55,636 bases of DNA from Oryzomonas sagensis (GCF_008802355.1 NZ_VZRA01000006.1:1-55636); one strand, 5' to 3'. Positions 45,478-55,636 are shown, counted from the stretch's first letter. Made by a program: numbers and translations. The notes: generated by a model not told the origin, from the sequence alone.

Positions 45478-45536
45478 GAGGTCAAGGTATGGGCGTAATT
45501 CTCGCCCTGCCTTGACCTCCAGTGTGTCTGGTCGGC
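45478..45536 (-). promoter_or_regulatory. Structured 5' leader B (upstream of nifX/nifH-like)
   Basis: Minus strand: GCCGA, hairpin CCAG-ACACA-CTGG, then AGGTCAAGG ... CCTTGACCT with inner GGGCG/CGCCC, followed by TTTTTTTTATTTT. The second hairpin plus T run is a perfect intrinsic terminator within the leader. Base changes in both stems relative to leaders C and D keep pairing. Confidence 0.72.
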
Positions 45537-45588
45537 CGTTATCGATGTGTTTGTGTGTGAAGCGGAAACTGTCAGATCACATTTCTTG

Positions 45589-45646
45589 ACTTAATCAGTG
45601 TTACTTAAGTGGTGATAAAATTAACATTTGTATGCGATTTCGTCAA
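45589..45646 (-). promoter_or_regulatory. Promoter with operator-like inverted repeat for nifX-nifH-like operon
   Basis: Minus strand TTGACG (45646-45641), 17 bases, TAATTT (45623-45618); predicted start near 45611. Just downstream lies ACTTAA-N10-TTAAGT (45610-45589), which a repressor could occupy. The Rrf2 protein encoded at the right edge is a candidate. The surroundings are strikingly AT-rich. Confidence 0.6.
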
Positions 45647-45812
45647 TAAAAAAAATAATATTATGTCTATCTATTTTGTATTTTATCTGACTATTCGCAA
45701 AAAAGAGGCCAAGATACGCCAATTTCCGGCCATGTTTTGTTGAGCAATCAACGGGATAATCATGGGTGGTGACGTGGCACTGCCACGACCGGGTGCAGGT
45801 CACACGGCCGGG

Positions 45813-46658
45813 TTACTGGCCCCAAAAGTGGGACAGTACCTGCTCTTTAAGCGTCTCAATGGCAACGGTCCGATGCCGGCGCGGCCGAGGGACGTCGATG
45901 GCGACCCGGCCACGGATCGCTCCGGGCGCCGGGGAGAAGATGTAGACCTCGTCGGACAGGCAGACCGCTTCGCCCACGTCGTGAGTCGCCAGGACAATGG
46001 TTATGCCGCTGGTCTCCCAGAGGCGCACCAGATCGTCCTGGAGTTTTTCCCGGGTCAGGGCGTCAACGGCTGCAAAGGGCTCATCCATCAGGATGATCCG
46101 GGGTTCCGCGGAAAAGGCCCGCGCCAGGGCCAGCCGCTGGCGCATGCCGCCCGACAGGTGGGACGGGTAGCTGTCGGCGGCCTCCTCAAGACTGACCATG
46201 GCCAGATAGTGGCGGGCCAGTTTTTCGCGCTCGCCCCGGGGGACGCCGCGCAGCCCGAGGACGAACTGCACGTTCTGACGGGCGGTCATCCAGGGGAAGA
46301 CGGCGTAGTCCTGGAAGATCATGGCGATGTCGTGCCGGGGCTTGTTGCGGAAGAGGCTGTTGGCGATGGGGGAGAGGAAGCGGTGCTTTTTCCGGTACGC
46401 CTTCATCCCGGCCTGGGTTGCGGGGAGCGGCTCCAATACCCGTGTGCCGTCGATACGCACTTCACCGTGGGACGGCGCCTGAAGCCCGGCCAGGATCTCC
46501 AAAAAGGTGGACTTGCCGCAGCCGGTCGGACCGACCAGGGACACAAAGGCGCCGTCTGCGATGGTGAGCGACACCGACTGCAGCACCGTCTTGTCCGCCG
46601 TACGCCCCTGCCCGCTTGAAGTGGGAAAGGTTTTGGTGATGGCGACCGCCTCGATCAT
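45813..46658 (-). CDS. ABC transporter ATPase, SsuB/TauB family, with insert
   Basis: 281 residues. Walker A GPTGCGKST, signature LSGGMRQR, Walker B IILMDEPFAAVD. About 25-30 extra basic residues (LPATQAGMKAYRKKHRFLSP...) sit between the Walker A strand and the Q-loop IFQDYAVFPW, compared with 42560-43375. Last gene of the metY transcript. Confidence 0.9.
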   Translation of the reverse strand: MIEAVAITKTFPTSSGQGRTADKTVLQSVSLTIADGAFVSLVGPTGCGKSTFLEILAGLQAPSHGEVRIDGTRVLEPLPATQAGMKAYRKKHRFLSPIANSLFRNKPRHDIAMIFQDYAVFPWMTARQNVQFVLGLRGVPRGEREKLARHYLAMVSLEEAADSYPSHLSGGMRQRLALARAFSAEPRIILMDEPFAAVDALTREKLQDDLVRLWETSGITIVLATHDVGEAVCLSDEVYIFSPAPGAIRGRVAIDVPRPRRHRTVAIETLKEQVLSHFWGQ

Positions 46659-46662
46659 GGCG

Positions 46663-47505
46663 TCACCGTTCGATGCGCCATACGGCCAGCTTCGACTCGG
46701 CGTATTTCACTGTTTCGGTCATAAGCCATCCGGCAGCGCCCAGGATCAGCATGCAGACCGCCATCCGGTCGATCTGGAAATATTCCTTGCCCCGCAGCAG
46801 CAGGTAGCCGATCCCGCTGCCGCCGCTCTGCATCTCGGCCACCACCAGCATGACCAGTCCCAGGGCGATGCCGATCCTGATCCCCATGATGACCGAACCG
46901 AGGGCGTGCCAGATGTGAACGTGGGTAATGATGGTGAATTCGCTGGCGCCGAAGACGCGGGCCGAGGCGATGTACCGGGGGTCGGTCTCGCTGATCCCCT
47001 GGTAGGTACTGAACAGCACCGGATAGAACACCCCCAGGAAGATGAGGAACACCTGCATCGGCAGGCCGATGCCCAGCACGATCATGGTGACCGGCACCCA
47101 GGCCGGCGGCGGGATCGGCGCCAGGATCTGGAACAGGGGCAGGCAATGCTTGCGGATGAACCGGTTCCACCCCATCAGTACCCCGAGGGGAAAAGCGGTC
47201 GCCACCGCCAGGGTGAAGCCGAGGAAGAAGCGGAGCGCGCTCTCCCCCAGGTGCCCCAGCAGATGTTGCTTCTGGAGCATCTGGCCGAAGGTGGAAAAGA
47301 GCGTTGACGGTGGCGGAACGAGGGAGGCCGGCACCAGGCCGAGCCGGGGCAGGAGTTCCCAGAGGATCAGCAACGGCATCAGCACGGTCAGGGATTCCCG
47401 GGACAGCAGGCTGCCGAAGGACGACCGCCAGAAGAGCCGCACCTCGGCCGGCAGCCGCCGCCAGCGGCCTTCAGTCCCACCCGCGATCAGCGGAGCACCA
47501 GGCAT
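46663..47505 (-). CDS. ABC transporter permease, SsuC/TauC family
   Basis: 280 residues, about six helices. ATAFPLGVLMGWNRF; EAA-loop region SARVFGASEFTIITHVHI. The 5' end overlaps the binding-protein gene by 19 bases. Works with the ATPase four bases downstream. Confidence 0.87.
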   Translation of the reverse strand: MPGAPLIAGGTEGRWRRLPAEVRLFWRSSFGSLLSRESLTVLMPLLILWELLPRLGLVPASLVPPPSTLFSTFGQMLQKQHLLGHLGESALRFFLGFTLAVATAFPLGVLMGWNRFIRKHCLPLFQILAPIPPPAWVPVTMIVLGIGLPMQVFLIFLGVFYPVLFSTYQGISETDPRYIASARVFGASEFTIITHVHIWHALGSVIMGIRIGIALGLVMLVVAEMQSGGSGIGYLLLRGKEYFQIDRMAVCMLILGAAGWLMTETVKYAESKLAVWRIER

Positions 47506-48416
47506 CGCCCATCTCCCAACTCCTTGCGCAGGTCATCGCCCACCGTCACGAAGTTTGCCGTCGGCAGCCGTTCCAGGTCTTCCCGGGAATAACCGAGCCG
47601 TTTGCTTACCGCCTTGCGTAGTTCGGCAGGGGGCAGTGCGCTGGCCGCCAGCAGCGACTGCACCACCGGCTTGAGCGCCTCCACGGCCCCTCCCCTGACC
47701 ACCAGAAAATAATCGCTCTGGGCCAGGGCGGCCGGGCAGCACTCGTCGCCGGCCTTGATGTCCCAATTCTGGTAGAGCACCTTGTGCCCCAGGTGCTCGG
47801 CGAGCACCGCGTAGGAACCCTTCACCAGCACGGCATCGACCTTGCCCGCCTCCAGGGCGGGCACCATCTCGTCGAAGGACATGAAACGGGTGCGTATCCG
47901 ATCCACGTCGACGCCCAGGCGCTTGGCGTCCCTCCTGAACTGGTGGAGCAGCTTGCAGTCCGGTTCCTGAGCCGCAATGGTCCTGCCGGCAAGATCCCCC
48001 AGACGGATGTTGAGATCCTTGCGGATCACCAGCGTCGCACCGTAGGGAAACTGTACGGCACCAGCCACCTTGAGGGTCTCGCCTCCGGGTGCCTTGAGCA
48101 GTTTCACCGCCTTGTTGGTCTCGACAAAACCGGCGTCGACCGCGCCCGAGATCAGGGAGTAGCCGATGTCGCCACCGCTGCCGATGGGAACCGCTTGCCA
48201 GGCACGCGGCCGGCCCGCCTGGCGCTCATCGGCGGCGTACAGCGGCCCGAGCAGGGGGCTGTCACCGTAACCGATGCGGACGGACGGCGGCGACTGAGCC
48301 GGGCCAGGTTGGAGGGAACCCTGGTGCGGATTCTGTTTCCGGCACGCCGCACACAGTAGTATCGTTGTGAAGAGCAGCACAATCCATGGGGCGAGCATCT
48401 GTCTTTTCCGGTTCAT
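47487..48416 (-). CDS. ABC substrate-binding lipoprotein (SsuA/NMT1 type) with Cys-Cys motif
   Basis: 309 residues from ATG 48416 (GGAGG upstream). Lipobox LLCAAC, so membrane-anchored after cleavage. VRIGYGDSPLLGPLYAADE; vicinal Cys226-Cys227 in GDECCPAALA correspond to the Cys-Cys of the other binding proteins. Confidence 0.8.
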   Translation of the reverse strand: MNRKRQMLAPWIVLLFTTILLCAACRKQNPHQGSLQPGPAQSPPSVRIGYGDSPLLGPLYAADERQAGRPRAWQAVPIGSGGDIGYSLISGAVDAGFVETNKAVKLLKAPGGETLKVAGAVQFPYGATLVIRKDLNIRLGDLAGRTIAAQEPDCKLLHQFRRDAKRLGVDVDRIRTRFMSFDEMVPALEAGKVDAVLVKGSYAVLAEHLGHKVLYQNWDIKAGDECCPAALAQSDYFLVVRGGAVEALKPVVQSLLAASALPPAELRKAVSKRLGYSREDLERLPTANFVTVGDDLRKELGDGRCLVLR

Positions 48417-48459
48417 CCGTTGCGAATCCTCCCTGTCTCTGTGACTCCGTGCCAGATAT

Positions 48460-49422
48460 TCAGCGGGCGGCACCCCAGGTAATCCCCTTGAATGCCGCGG
48501 CATACAGGTTCTCCTTCGGATTCTCCCGAATCTCCTTAATGGCCGCCAAATCCTCGCCCAAGACGTGTAAACCTTTTTCATCGATCCTGTCGTTGAAGGT
48601 GAAGCGGCGGGCGGCACGCGTGATGGCCTGTTGCGGAGCGCCGGTGTATTTCTGGGCGATCTCCGCGATCTGCCGGGAGGCGGGGGCCTTGTTGATAAGG
48701 GTATTGGCCTCCCGGATGGCCGCAACCAGGCGTTTGAGCGCGTCCGGGTTTTCCTTGAGATAGGCCGTGCGTGCATTGATGGTCCGGCAGGGGAACTTCT
48801 GCGGAGCGTCGCGCAGGATTGCCCTGTACCCTTTGATCTCGGCGATGGCGAGGTGCGGGTCCTCCAGGATGGCGCCATCCACCTTGCCGGCATCCAGCGC
48901 GACGATAGCCGGACCTCCGGCCAACTTTTCCAGGACAAAGCGGGCGCCGGCTTCACGGGCCTTTTTCTCGTAGGCGATAACCGCCTCGCAGGCCGGGGCG
49001 CTGCCGGCAATGCGTTTTCCGTTCAAATCCCTGTAGGACCTGATGGGAGAGCCCTTGGGAACGACCAGCAGCGAGGAACAGGGGGCCTTGACCTGGGCAA
49101 TGATCTTGAGCGGTGCGCCGTTGGCGATAGCCGAAACAGCTACCGACGGGCAGGACCAGAAGACGTCGGCCTGGCCGGAGATCACCAGATCGCGGGCCAG
49201 GGCCGGGTCCCTGGCCTCCACGATGGCAACGTCAAGCCCGTGTTTTTGGAACAGCCCACGCTCCTGGGCCACATACAGGTTCAGGTGGTTGGTTGTTTTG
49301 GCGTCGGCAATGATGATCCTGGCGGGGGCGGCCTCCTTGCGGGCCGCAACCGCCCCCCCCATGCCGGCCGCCAGGGCGGCAAAAACGCCGACAGCGATAA
49401 TCCCGGTTCGCCACATGCCCAT
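48460..49422 (-). CDS. ABC substrate-binding protein (SsuA/NMT1 type)
   Basis: 320 residues with signal peptide (GIIAVGVFAALAAGMGGAVAA). IIIADAKTTNHLNLYVAQERGLF starts lobe 1. It carries cysteines at APCSSLL, APACEAV and FPCRTI but only a single Cys where the neighbours have two. Fourteen bases after metY, so one operon. Confidence 0.83.
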   Translation of the reverse strand: MGMWRTGIIAVGVFAALAAGMGGAVAARKEAAPARIIIADAKTTNHLNLYVAQERGLFQKHGLDVAIVEARDPALARDLVISGQADVFWSCPSVAVSAIANGAPLKIIAQVKAPCSSLLVVPKGSPIRSYRDLNGKRIAGSAPACEAVIAYEKKAREAGARFVLEKLAGGPAIVALDAGKVDGAILEDPHLAIAEIKGYRAILRDAPQKFPCRTINARTAYLKENPDALKRLVAAIREANTLINKAPASRQIAEIAQKYTGAPQQAITRAARRFTFNDRIDEKGLHVLGEDLAAIKEIRENPKENLYAAAFKGITWGAAR

Positions 49423-49436
49423 ATCGGTTTCCCCCC

Positions 49437-50816
<1,380 letters not shown>

Positions 50817-51791
50817 CTAGCGGGCTTCCGTCAAGCGGACACCTTGCGGCGCTCCCTGCTCCAGCGGAAGCGCGGCGTCTTTCGACCAGCCGATCCACGA
50901 GCTGTCGTAGTTGTGCAGCTTCTCCAGCGGCCAGCCGGCAAGGTACAGGGTAAAGAGCGCCTGGGTGGAGCGCACCCCGGACTGGCAGTAGAAGTACTGT
51001 TCCTTATTCCTGTCGTAGCCGAGCGTGTGCAGCAGGTGCCCAACTTCGGCGGCATTCAGCCACTCGGCCTGATTATCCTTCTTCTTGAACAGCGCCCAGT
51101 TGCTGTGGTTGCTCCCTGGAATCCGGCCGGCGCGGTAGGCCCCCTTCTTCAACTCCTCGCCGGTAAACTCCTTCAGGTCCCGGTTATCCCACAACTGGGC
51201 GGCGGCACTGCCCCGCACGGCATCGATCTCCGGGGTATCGACCCGCAGCCGCGGCTCGGCGATGCGGGCGACAAAACCGCCTCTGCGGGCCGGGGCGTCC
51301 GGGGCCAGGATATCGACCGGATATCCGGCGGCCCGCCACGCCTTGACCCCGCCGTCCAGCACCCTGACATCACCCTTGCCGTAATAGGTGAAGGCCCACC
51401 AGAGGCGGGTGGCGTCGTACTTGGTGTCATAGACCACCACAACAGAGTTCCGGTCGATACCGAGCCCCTGCGCCAACCTGCTGAAACCGGCGGCAGCGAT
51501 GATATTGCCGGCGACGCCGTTCTGGGTCTCCGGGGGCGCTTCGATATCCGGGCGATCCACCTGGTACGAACCGGGGATGTGTCCCAGGCGGTACTCCAGG
51601 TTGTTTTCAGCCGCCAGGATCACCAGCTTCGGGGTGCGGGCATCGATCAAGCGCTTCAGTTCCTGGACGCTGATCAAGGCGTTCCCCCGGGGGTACCCCT
51701 TGTAGCCGGACTCTCCGGCAACGGCACTGACCAACGTCAGGTTCAGCAGGGCCAGGATCGTGAAAATAATACGGATCGGTTTTGTGTTCAT
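50817..51791 (-). CDS. Exported two-domain rhodanese (sulfurtransferase)
   Basis: 324 residues with signal peptide (RIIFTILALLNLTLVSAVAG). Two rhodanese domains. The first has Asp122 at the active position (VYDTKYDAT); the second has catalytic Cys269 in FYCQSGVRST. Periplasmic sulfane-sulfur transfer. Leader C precedes it, so it is regulated like nifX/nifH. Confidence 0.88.
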   Translation of the reverse strand: MNTKPIRIIFTILALLNLTLVSAVAGESGYKGYPRGNALISVQELKRLIDARTPKLVILAAENNLEYRLGHIPGSYQVDRPDIEAPPETQNGVAGNIIAAAGFSRLAQGLGIDRNSVVVVYDTKYDATRLWWAFTYYGKGDVRVLDGGVKAWRAAGYPVDILAPDAPARRGGFVARIAEPRLRVDTPEIDAVRGSAAAQLWDNRDLKEFTGEELKKGAYRAGRIPGSNHSNWALFKKKDNQAEWLNAAEVGHLLHTLGYDRNKEQYFYCQSGVRSTQALFTLYLAGWPLEKLHNYDSSWIGWSKDAALPLEQGAPQGVRLTEAR

Positions 51792-51811
51792 GGCACGTCT
51801 CCTTTTGAATA

Positions 51812-51877
51812 GAAAAAGGCCGGGGAATGCCCATGAGTATGGGACATTGAACCCGGCCTCCGGTTTTTCCGGTCAGC
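51812..51877 (-). promoter_or_regulatory. Structured 5' leader C (upstream of rhodanese)
   Basis: Minus strand: GCTGA, CCGG-AAAAA-CCGG, then AGGCCGGG ... CCCGGCCT with inner ATGTCCC/GGGCAT, then TTTTTCT. The ribosome site and ATG (51791) follow 20 bases later, so the hairpin could stop transcription just before the gene. Confidence 0.72.
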
Positions 51878-51926
51878 ACAGAATCGTTTGTCGCAGGCCG
51901 TGGGGGGCCGCTCTGTAGTTACGGGC

Positions 51927-52472
51927 CTACGCCCGGTCCATCTGGTAGATGGCTGCCACCGCATGACTGCGGTAATAATGGCTGATGCGCCGCAGGCCGT
52001 GGGGGGCCAAAAGGGTATCGAGTTCCTCGTGGGTAAGGGTTTTGGAGCATTCCGCACACGAGAAATAGTCGTTGCAGGTCGTGTCGCAGCGCTCCTGCGG
52101 CTTGCGGCACCGCACCTCCATCAACAGGTAACCGCCCGGCCGCAGGTTGGCGACGGCATTTTTCAGGTAGGCGTGCCGTTCGGCGCCATTCATGATGATG
52201 TTGAACACATAGGTGGACAGCACCAGATCCACGTTCAGGTCGCTACGGGACAGTTCATCGGTGGCAAGCAGGCGCTCCACATGGCGAACGGCCGGGCACC
52301 CTCCCAGCCTTTCCACCTGTTCCGGCAGGTCGGCGGCATAGACCCGGAACCCCTCCTGTGCCAGGTAAAGGGCGTTGCGCATGGTGCCGGTCCCGTAGTC
52401 CAGGACCTTTGCGGCATTCTGTTTTTTGAAGAAACGGCTATAACGTTTCACACTCTCGGCTACGGCTGCCAT
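51927..52472 (-). CDS. SAM-dependent methyltransferase
   Basis: 181 residues, class I fold: VLDYGTGTMRNALYLAQEG (motif I), VYAADLPEQV, LVLSTYVFNII, NLRPGGYLLMEV. A cysteine cluster (CRKPQERCDTTCNDYFSCAEC) follows and may bind metal. Substrate unknown. AAGGAGG precedes the ATG. Confidence 0.8.
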   Translation of the reverse strand: MAAVAESVKRYSRFFKKQNAAKVLDYGTGTMRNALYLAQEGFRVYAADLPEQVERLGGCPAVRHVERLLATDELSRSDLNVDLVLSTYVFNIIMNGAERHAYLKNAVANLRPGGYLLMEVRCRKPQERCDTTCNDYFSCAECSKTLTHEELDTLLAPHGLRRISHYYRSHAVAAIYQMDRA

Positions 52473-52812
52473 CGCGCCCCCCTCCTTATTTAAAATATAA
52501 TAACTATAAATTTAATAGACTAATAACATGCGAAGATAAAACCTGTCAAGAAAAATAATCGACATATCCTTTGAGCAGGCATGCTGTGACCGAAATGCCG
52601 CTGCCTCCACGAAAACCCGCCCAACGGCCCGGTTGCCTGCCACGTCCACAACAGTCACCCGATGATGCCACGTTCCACCCCTTGCCGTAGACGGCACAAC
52701 ACTCCAAATGCATCTTTCTGGCTATTGGTACGGTTTTTTGAATTACCTCAATCGTATTTATTAATTATACCAATTGGACTGTCGTTTCGAATTAGGCTAG
52801 TGTACCCGAAAC
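52473..52812. other. AT-rich gene-free stretch before tRNA
   Basis: No supported gene. Very AT-rich at 52495-52560 (probable promoter area for the methyltransferase) and 52730-52800 (probable tRNA promoter area). Confidence 0.5.
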
Positions 52813-52888
52813 GGGCACATAGCTTAGCTGGTAGAGCAGCCGACTCTTAATCGGCAGGTCGTCGGTTCGATCCCGACTGTGCCCACCA
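52813..52888 (+). tRNA. tRNA-Lys (anticodon CTT)
   Basis: 76 bases with encoded CCA. Acceptor GGGCACA/TGTGCCC; anticodon arm GCCGA-CTCTTAA-TCGGC gives anticodon CTT; T arm GTCGG-TTCGATC-CCGAC. It runs opposite to the surrounding sulfur genes. Confidence 0.96.
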
Positions 52889-52939
52889 TTCCTCCCCGCC
52901 ACACTTCCCTGCGCAGCAACATCACCTGCGCCCTTGCGG

Positions 52940-53812
52940 TCAAATCGCAGCCCCATCGGTAACCAGTCCGTTTTCAAGGGCATAGATCCGGTCTCCCCAC
53001 GTCCGCGCCCATGCCCGCAGTTCTTCGGGCTGCATCGGCACAGCCAGGCCCGGCTGGGACGTGGCCTCGTCAACGATCTGATTGGCCAGCCTGCGGTAGA
53101 AATAGGACTGGTTGGAGAGGGGCGACGCCTCGATGACGGTCTTGCCGTACAGTTCGCACTGCCTGACCATCAGGGAACGGGGGATGCGCCCCATGGTGCG
53201 GGTGCGGGTCTGCACGGCGAAATCGGCGATAAACGACTCCTCGAACGAACTGGTTATGCTGTTGGGGATCAGTCCCCCCACCGGGACCGGCACATTCGAT
53301 TCGCCATAGCGGTCCAACATCCTGAAGATGGCGTTGGCGGCATGCAGCGACATGAAATCGGCCGTTGTGACCACAAATACCCGCCGGACGCCGATCTGCT
53401 GGATCGGGGCATAGAAGCTGGAGCAGGTGCTGTCGCCGGAGATGTCGTAGAGCACGAAGTCGGGCGCGATGGCCCCGAACAGGTCGATCCTCTTCAACTC
53501 CGCAAGCGCGCGGGCTATCTCGGACGACCCGCATTGGCCCGAGCCGAACGGATCACCCAACTCGACGCAGGTGACCCCTTTGAACCCCTTGTGGGCAACG
53601 GCATCACCAGTGATCTCGCCCCGTTCCCGTAAAAGATCGAACACCGTCGGGATGGGATCGCCGCTGTTGAGGAGACTGCACGAGTCGCCTTTCGGATCAC
53701 ACCCCACCTGCAGGACACTGAAACCTGCTTCTGCCAGGGCGGCGCTGAGGTTGGAGGTCAAGGTGGATTTCCCCACTCCACCCTTGCCGTATAATGCGAT
53801 GTGTTCTGTCAT
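52940..53812 (-). CDS. NifH-like reductase component 2 (divergent)
   Basis: 290 residues from ATG 53812 (MTEHIALYGKGG; GAGGCGA upstream). P-loop YGKGGVGKST, cluster cysteines Cys94 (GSGQCGSS) and Cys130 (GDSTCSSF). The residue at the ADP-ribosylation position (Cys+3) is Ser, not Arg. C-terminal VTDGAAI resembles the end of nifH-like 1. No NifDK pair beside it; it may serve the same NifDK-like enzyme or have lost its partner. Confidence 0.9.
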   Translation of the reverse strand: MTEHIALYGKGGVGKSTLTSNLSAALAEAGFSVLQVGCDPKGDSCSLLNSGDPIPTVFDLLRERGEITGDAVAHKGFKGVTCVELGDPFGSGQCGSSEIARALAELKRIDLFGAIAPDFVLYDISGDSTCSSFYAPIQQIGVRRVFVVTTADFMSLHAANAIFRMLDRYGESNVPVPVGGLIPNSITSSFEESFIADFAVQTRTRTMGRIPRSLMVRQCELYGKTVIEASPLSNQSYFYRRLANQIVDEATSQPGLAVPMQPEELRAWARTWGDRIYALENGLVTDGAAI

Positions 53813-53871
53813 GGGTCGCCTCGTTTCCCATCCGGCAATCCGTCGCAGGATTCCGGATACGTGAAAAGCAA

Positions 53872-53931
53872 GAGGCCGGGGGATGCCCATGGAAGGGACA
53901 TGAACCCCGGCCTCCGGTTTATCCGGTCAGC
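53872..53931 (-). promoter_or_regulatory. Structured 5' leader D (upstream of nifH-like 2)
   Basis: Minus strand: GCTGA, CCGG-ATAAA-CCGG, then AGGCCGGGG ... CCCCGGCCT with inner ATGTCCC/GGGCAT, then CTTGCTTTT. Nearly identical to leader C although the genes differ. Confidence 0.72.
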
Positions 53932-53998
53932 ACGGATGAGATGATTGATCGTTGTTTAATAAAGTTGCAAGCGGAACCCCGTTGCAGCCGTTTGAGGA

Positions 53999-54180
53999 TT
54001 AAATCCCGCCGCCGTCCACATACCCGACCTTGTTGAGCCGGATCTTCTCGCTCTTGTCCACCTGGATCACCCGGCCGTCCTGCACCACCAGGGTCACCGT
54101 GCCGAAACGGATCGAGCTCAGCGCCTCACGCACGACCTGCTCCAGGTCCCGGCTCCATGGCTCAGGGGTCGGGGCGGCCA

Positions 54181-54181
<1 letters not shown>
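53999..54181 (-). CDS. YezD-like small protein (DUF2292), copy 2
   Basis: 60 residues, identical to copy 1 except Thr5 for Pro5. The ATG overlaps the cysK stop. Ends 68 bases before leader D. Confidence 0.85.
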
Positions 54182-55134
<953 letters not shown>

Positions 55135-55161
55135 GGTTATTCTCCTTTCAGGTGTTTGTTA

Positions 55162-55190
55162 CCTATAGAAATACTAGATAAAAAGGGCAA
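55162..55190 (-). promoter_or_regulatory. Candidate cysK promoter
   Basis: Minus strand TTGCCC (55190-55185), 17 bases, TATAGG (55167-55162). The AT-rich spacer TATCTAGTATTT is a plausible Rrf2 site but I cannot confirm it. Confidence 0.4.
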
Positions 55191-55196
55191 AAAAAC

Positions 55197-55636
55197 TCAG
55201 ATGCTGAAATCCAGCACGTTTGCCCGTTTGCTCCGCTCGGTTTCGCTCCGCTCGAGCATGTCCGCCAGGGTCAGGCTGTCCAGCACCCGGGCCAGGGCCT
55301 GGTTGACATCCACCATCACCAGCCGGATGCCGCAGACCGCCTCGTCGTCGCATTCGTCGCACTTGGCATAGTTGGTCTCGCTCAAGCACTGCACCGGCGC
55401 CAGGTCACCCTCCAGGATCCGCACCACGCTGCCCAGGGTAATCCTGGCGGGCGGGGAGGCCAGGTAGTAGCCGCCCCCCTTGCCGATCCTGCTCTGGAGG
55501 ATGCCCCCCTTGCGCAGGGACAGGAGGATGAACTCCAGAAACTTCTTGGGGATGTTCCCGGCCTTGGCCAGGTCGGAAATCAATACCGGCTGGGAGGCGG
55601 GCTGCCCGGCCAGATGATAGAGCGCCTTGAGCGCGT
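55197..55636 (-). CDS. Rrf2-family regulator (CymR/IscR type), N-terminus outside window
   Basis: The frame is open to the window edge (ALKALYHLAGQP...). Helix-turn-helix ISDLAKAGNIPKKFLEFILLSLRKGG, wing RIGKGGGYYLA, and the cysteine set CLSETNYAKCDECDDEAVC in the sensor loop, as in Fe-S binding IscR-like proteins. Directly upstream of cysK, so likely a regulator of cysteine/sulfur genes. Confidence 0.88.
   Translation of the reverse strand, partial: ALKALYHLAGQPASQPVLISDLAKAGNIPKKFLEFILLSLRKGGILQSRIGKGGGYYLASPPARITLGSVVRILEGDLAPVQCLSETNYAKCDECDDEAVCGIRLVMVDVNQALARVLDSLTLADMLERSETERSKRANVLDFSI

Noticed and set aside
44172-45515. 447-codon plus-strand ORF across nifX/nifH-like genes
   Set aside because: Antisense to a clear NifH and NifX, and crosses the leader RNA; no ribosome site or motif.

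Overview
The window is GC-rich and densely coded. It looks like an anaerobic deltaproteobacterium of the Geobacter group (Desulfuromonadia). That placement is inferred from the gene mix (class 1B PyrD/PyrK, many Fe-S/CCG and QueG-like proteins, MASE1 kinase, SBP-GGDEF fusion) and not from a marker gene. The most notable content is a sulfur-assimilation island, about 33.6-55.6 kb on the minus strand, built around a nitrogenase-like enzyme.

Layout. 0-3.7 kb: end of a cysK copy, a yezD-like gene, a structured leader, a NifB-like radical SAM protein, an ORF with a nitrogenase alpha-like N-terminus, a PatB-type C-S lyase, and a scar joining pieces of an ABC permease and a nitrogenase alpha-like gene. 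4-16.4 kb: ordinary chromosome (DUF882 hydrolase, YciA thioesterase, CCG/TVP38 fusion, SBP-PAS-GGDEF protein, pyrD-pyrK, rimI, MerA-like reductase, gabD) with MITE-like repeats. 16.7-22.3 kb: a redox/electrophile cluster (flavin reductase, two Fe-S flavoproteins, QueG-like protein, ferredoxin-nitroreductase, cupin) with a TetR gene at each end and visible operators. 22.3-33.3 kb: pepN, an IS256 relic, a hybrid kinase, a broken QueG-like gene, plsY, a glycosyltransferase, small membrane proteins and an HPP protein.

The island, read right to left: rrf2, cysK, yezD-like, leader RNA, nifH-like 2, tRNA-Lys (opposite strand), methyltransferase, leader RNA, rhodanese, metY, two substrate-binding proteins, permease, ATPase, promoter plus leader RNA, nifX-like, nifH-like 1, DUF1847, ATPase, two binding proteins, permease, binding protein, permease, QueG-like reductase, nifD-like, nifK-like. 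NifD/K-like keep all six P-cluster cysteines and the two cofactor ligands (Cys275, His442) but not the catalytic region of nitrogenase, and there is no nifEN. With MetY, CysK, YezD and sulfonate/taurine-type transporters, the best reading is a methylthio-alkane reductase-like C-S bond reductase. It would take up organosulfur compounds, cleave them reductively, and capture the released thiol or sulfide through MetY/CysK.

Four 5' leaders in the island share one fold: GCTGA (or a near variant), a 4-bp hairpin with an A-rich loop, then a terminator-like hairpin. They precede nifB-like, nifX/nifH1, rhodanese and nifH2, so a shared RNA-level control of the system is likely. The two cysK-yezD ends are about 99% identical and inverted, so the whole 54-kb interval could flip.
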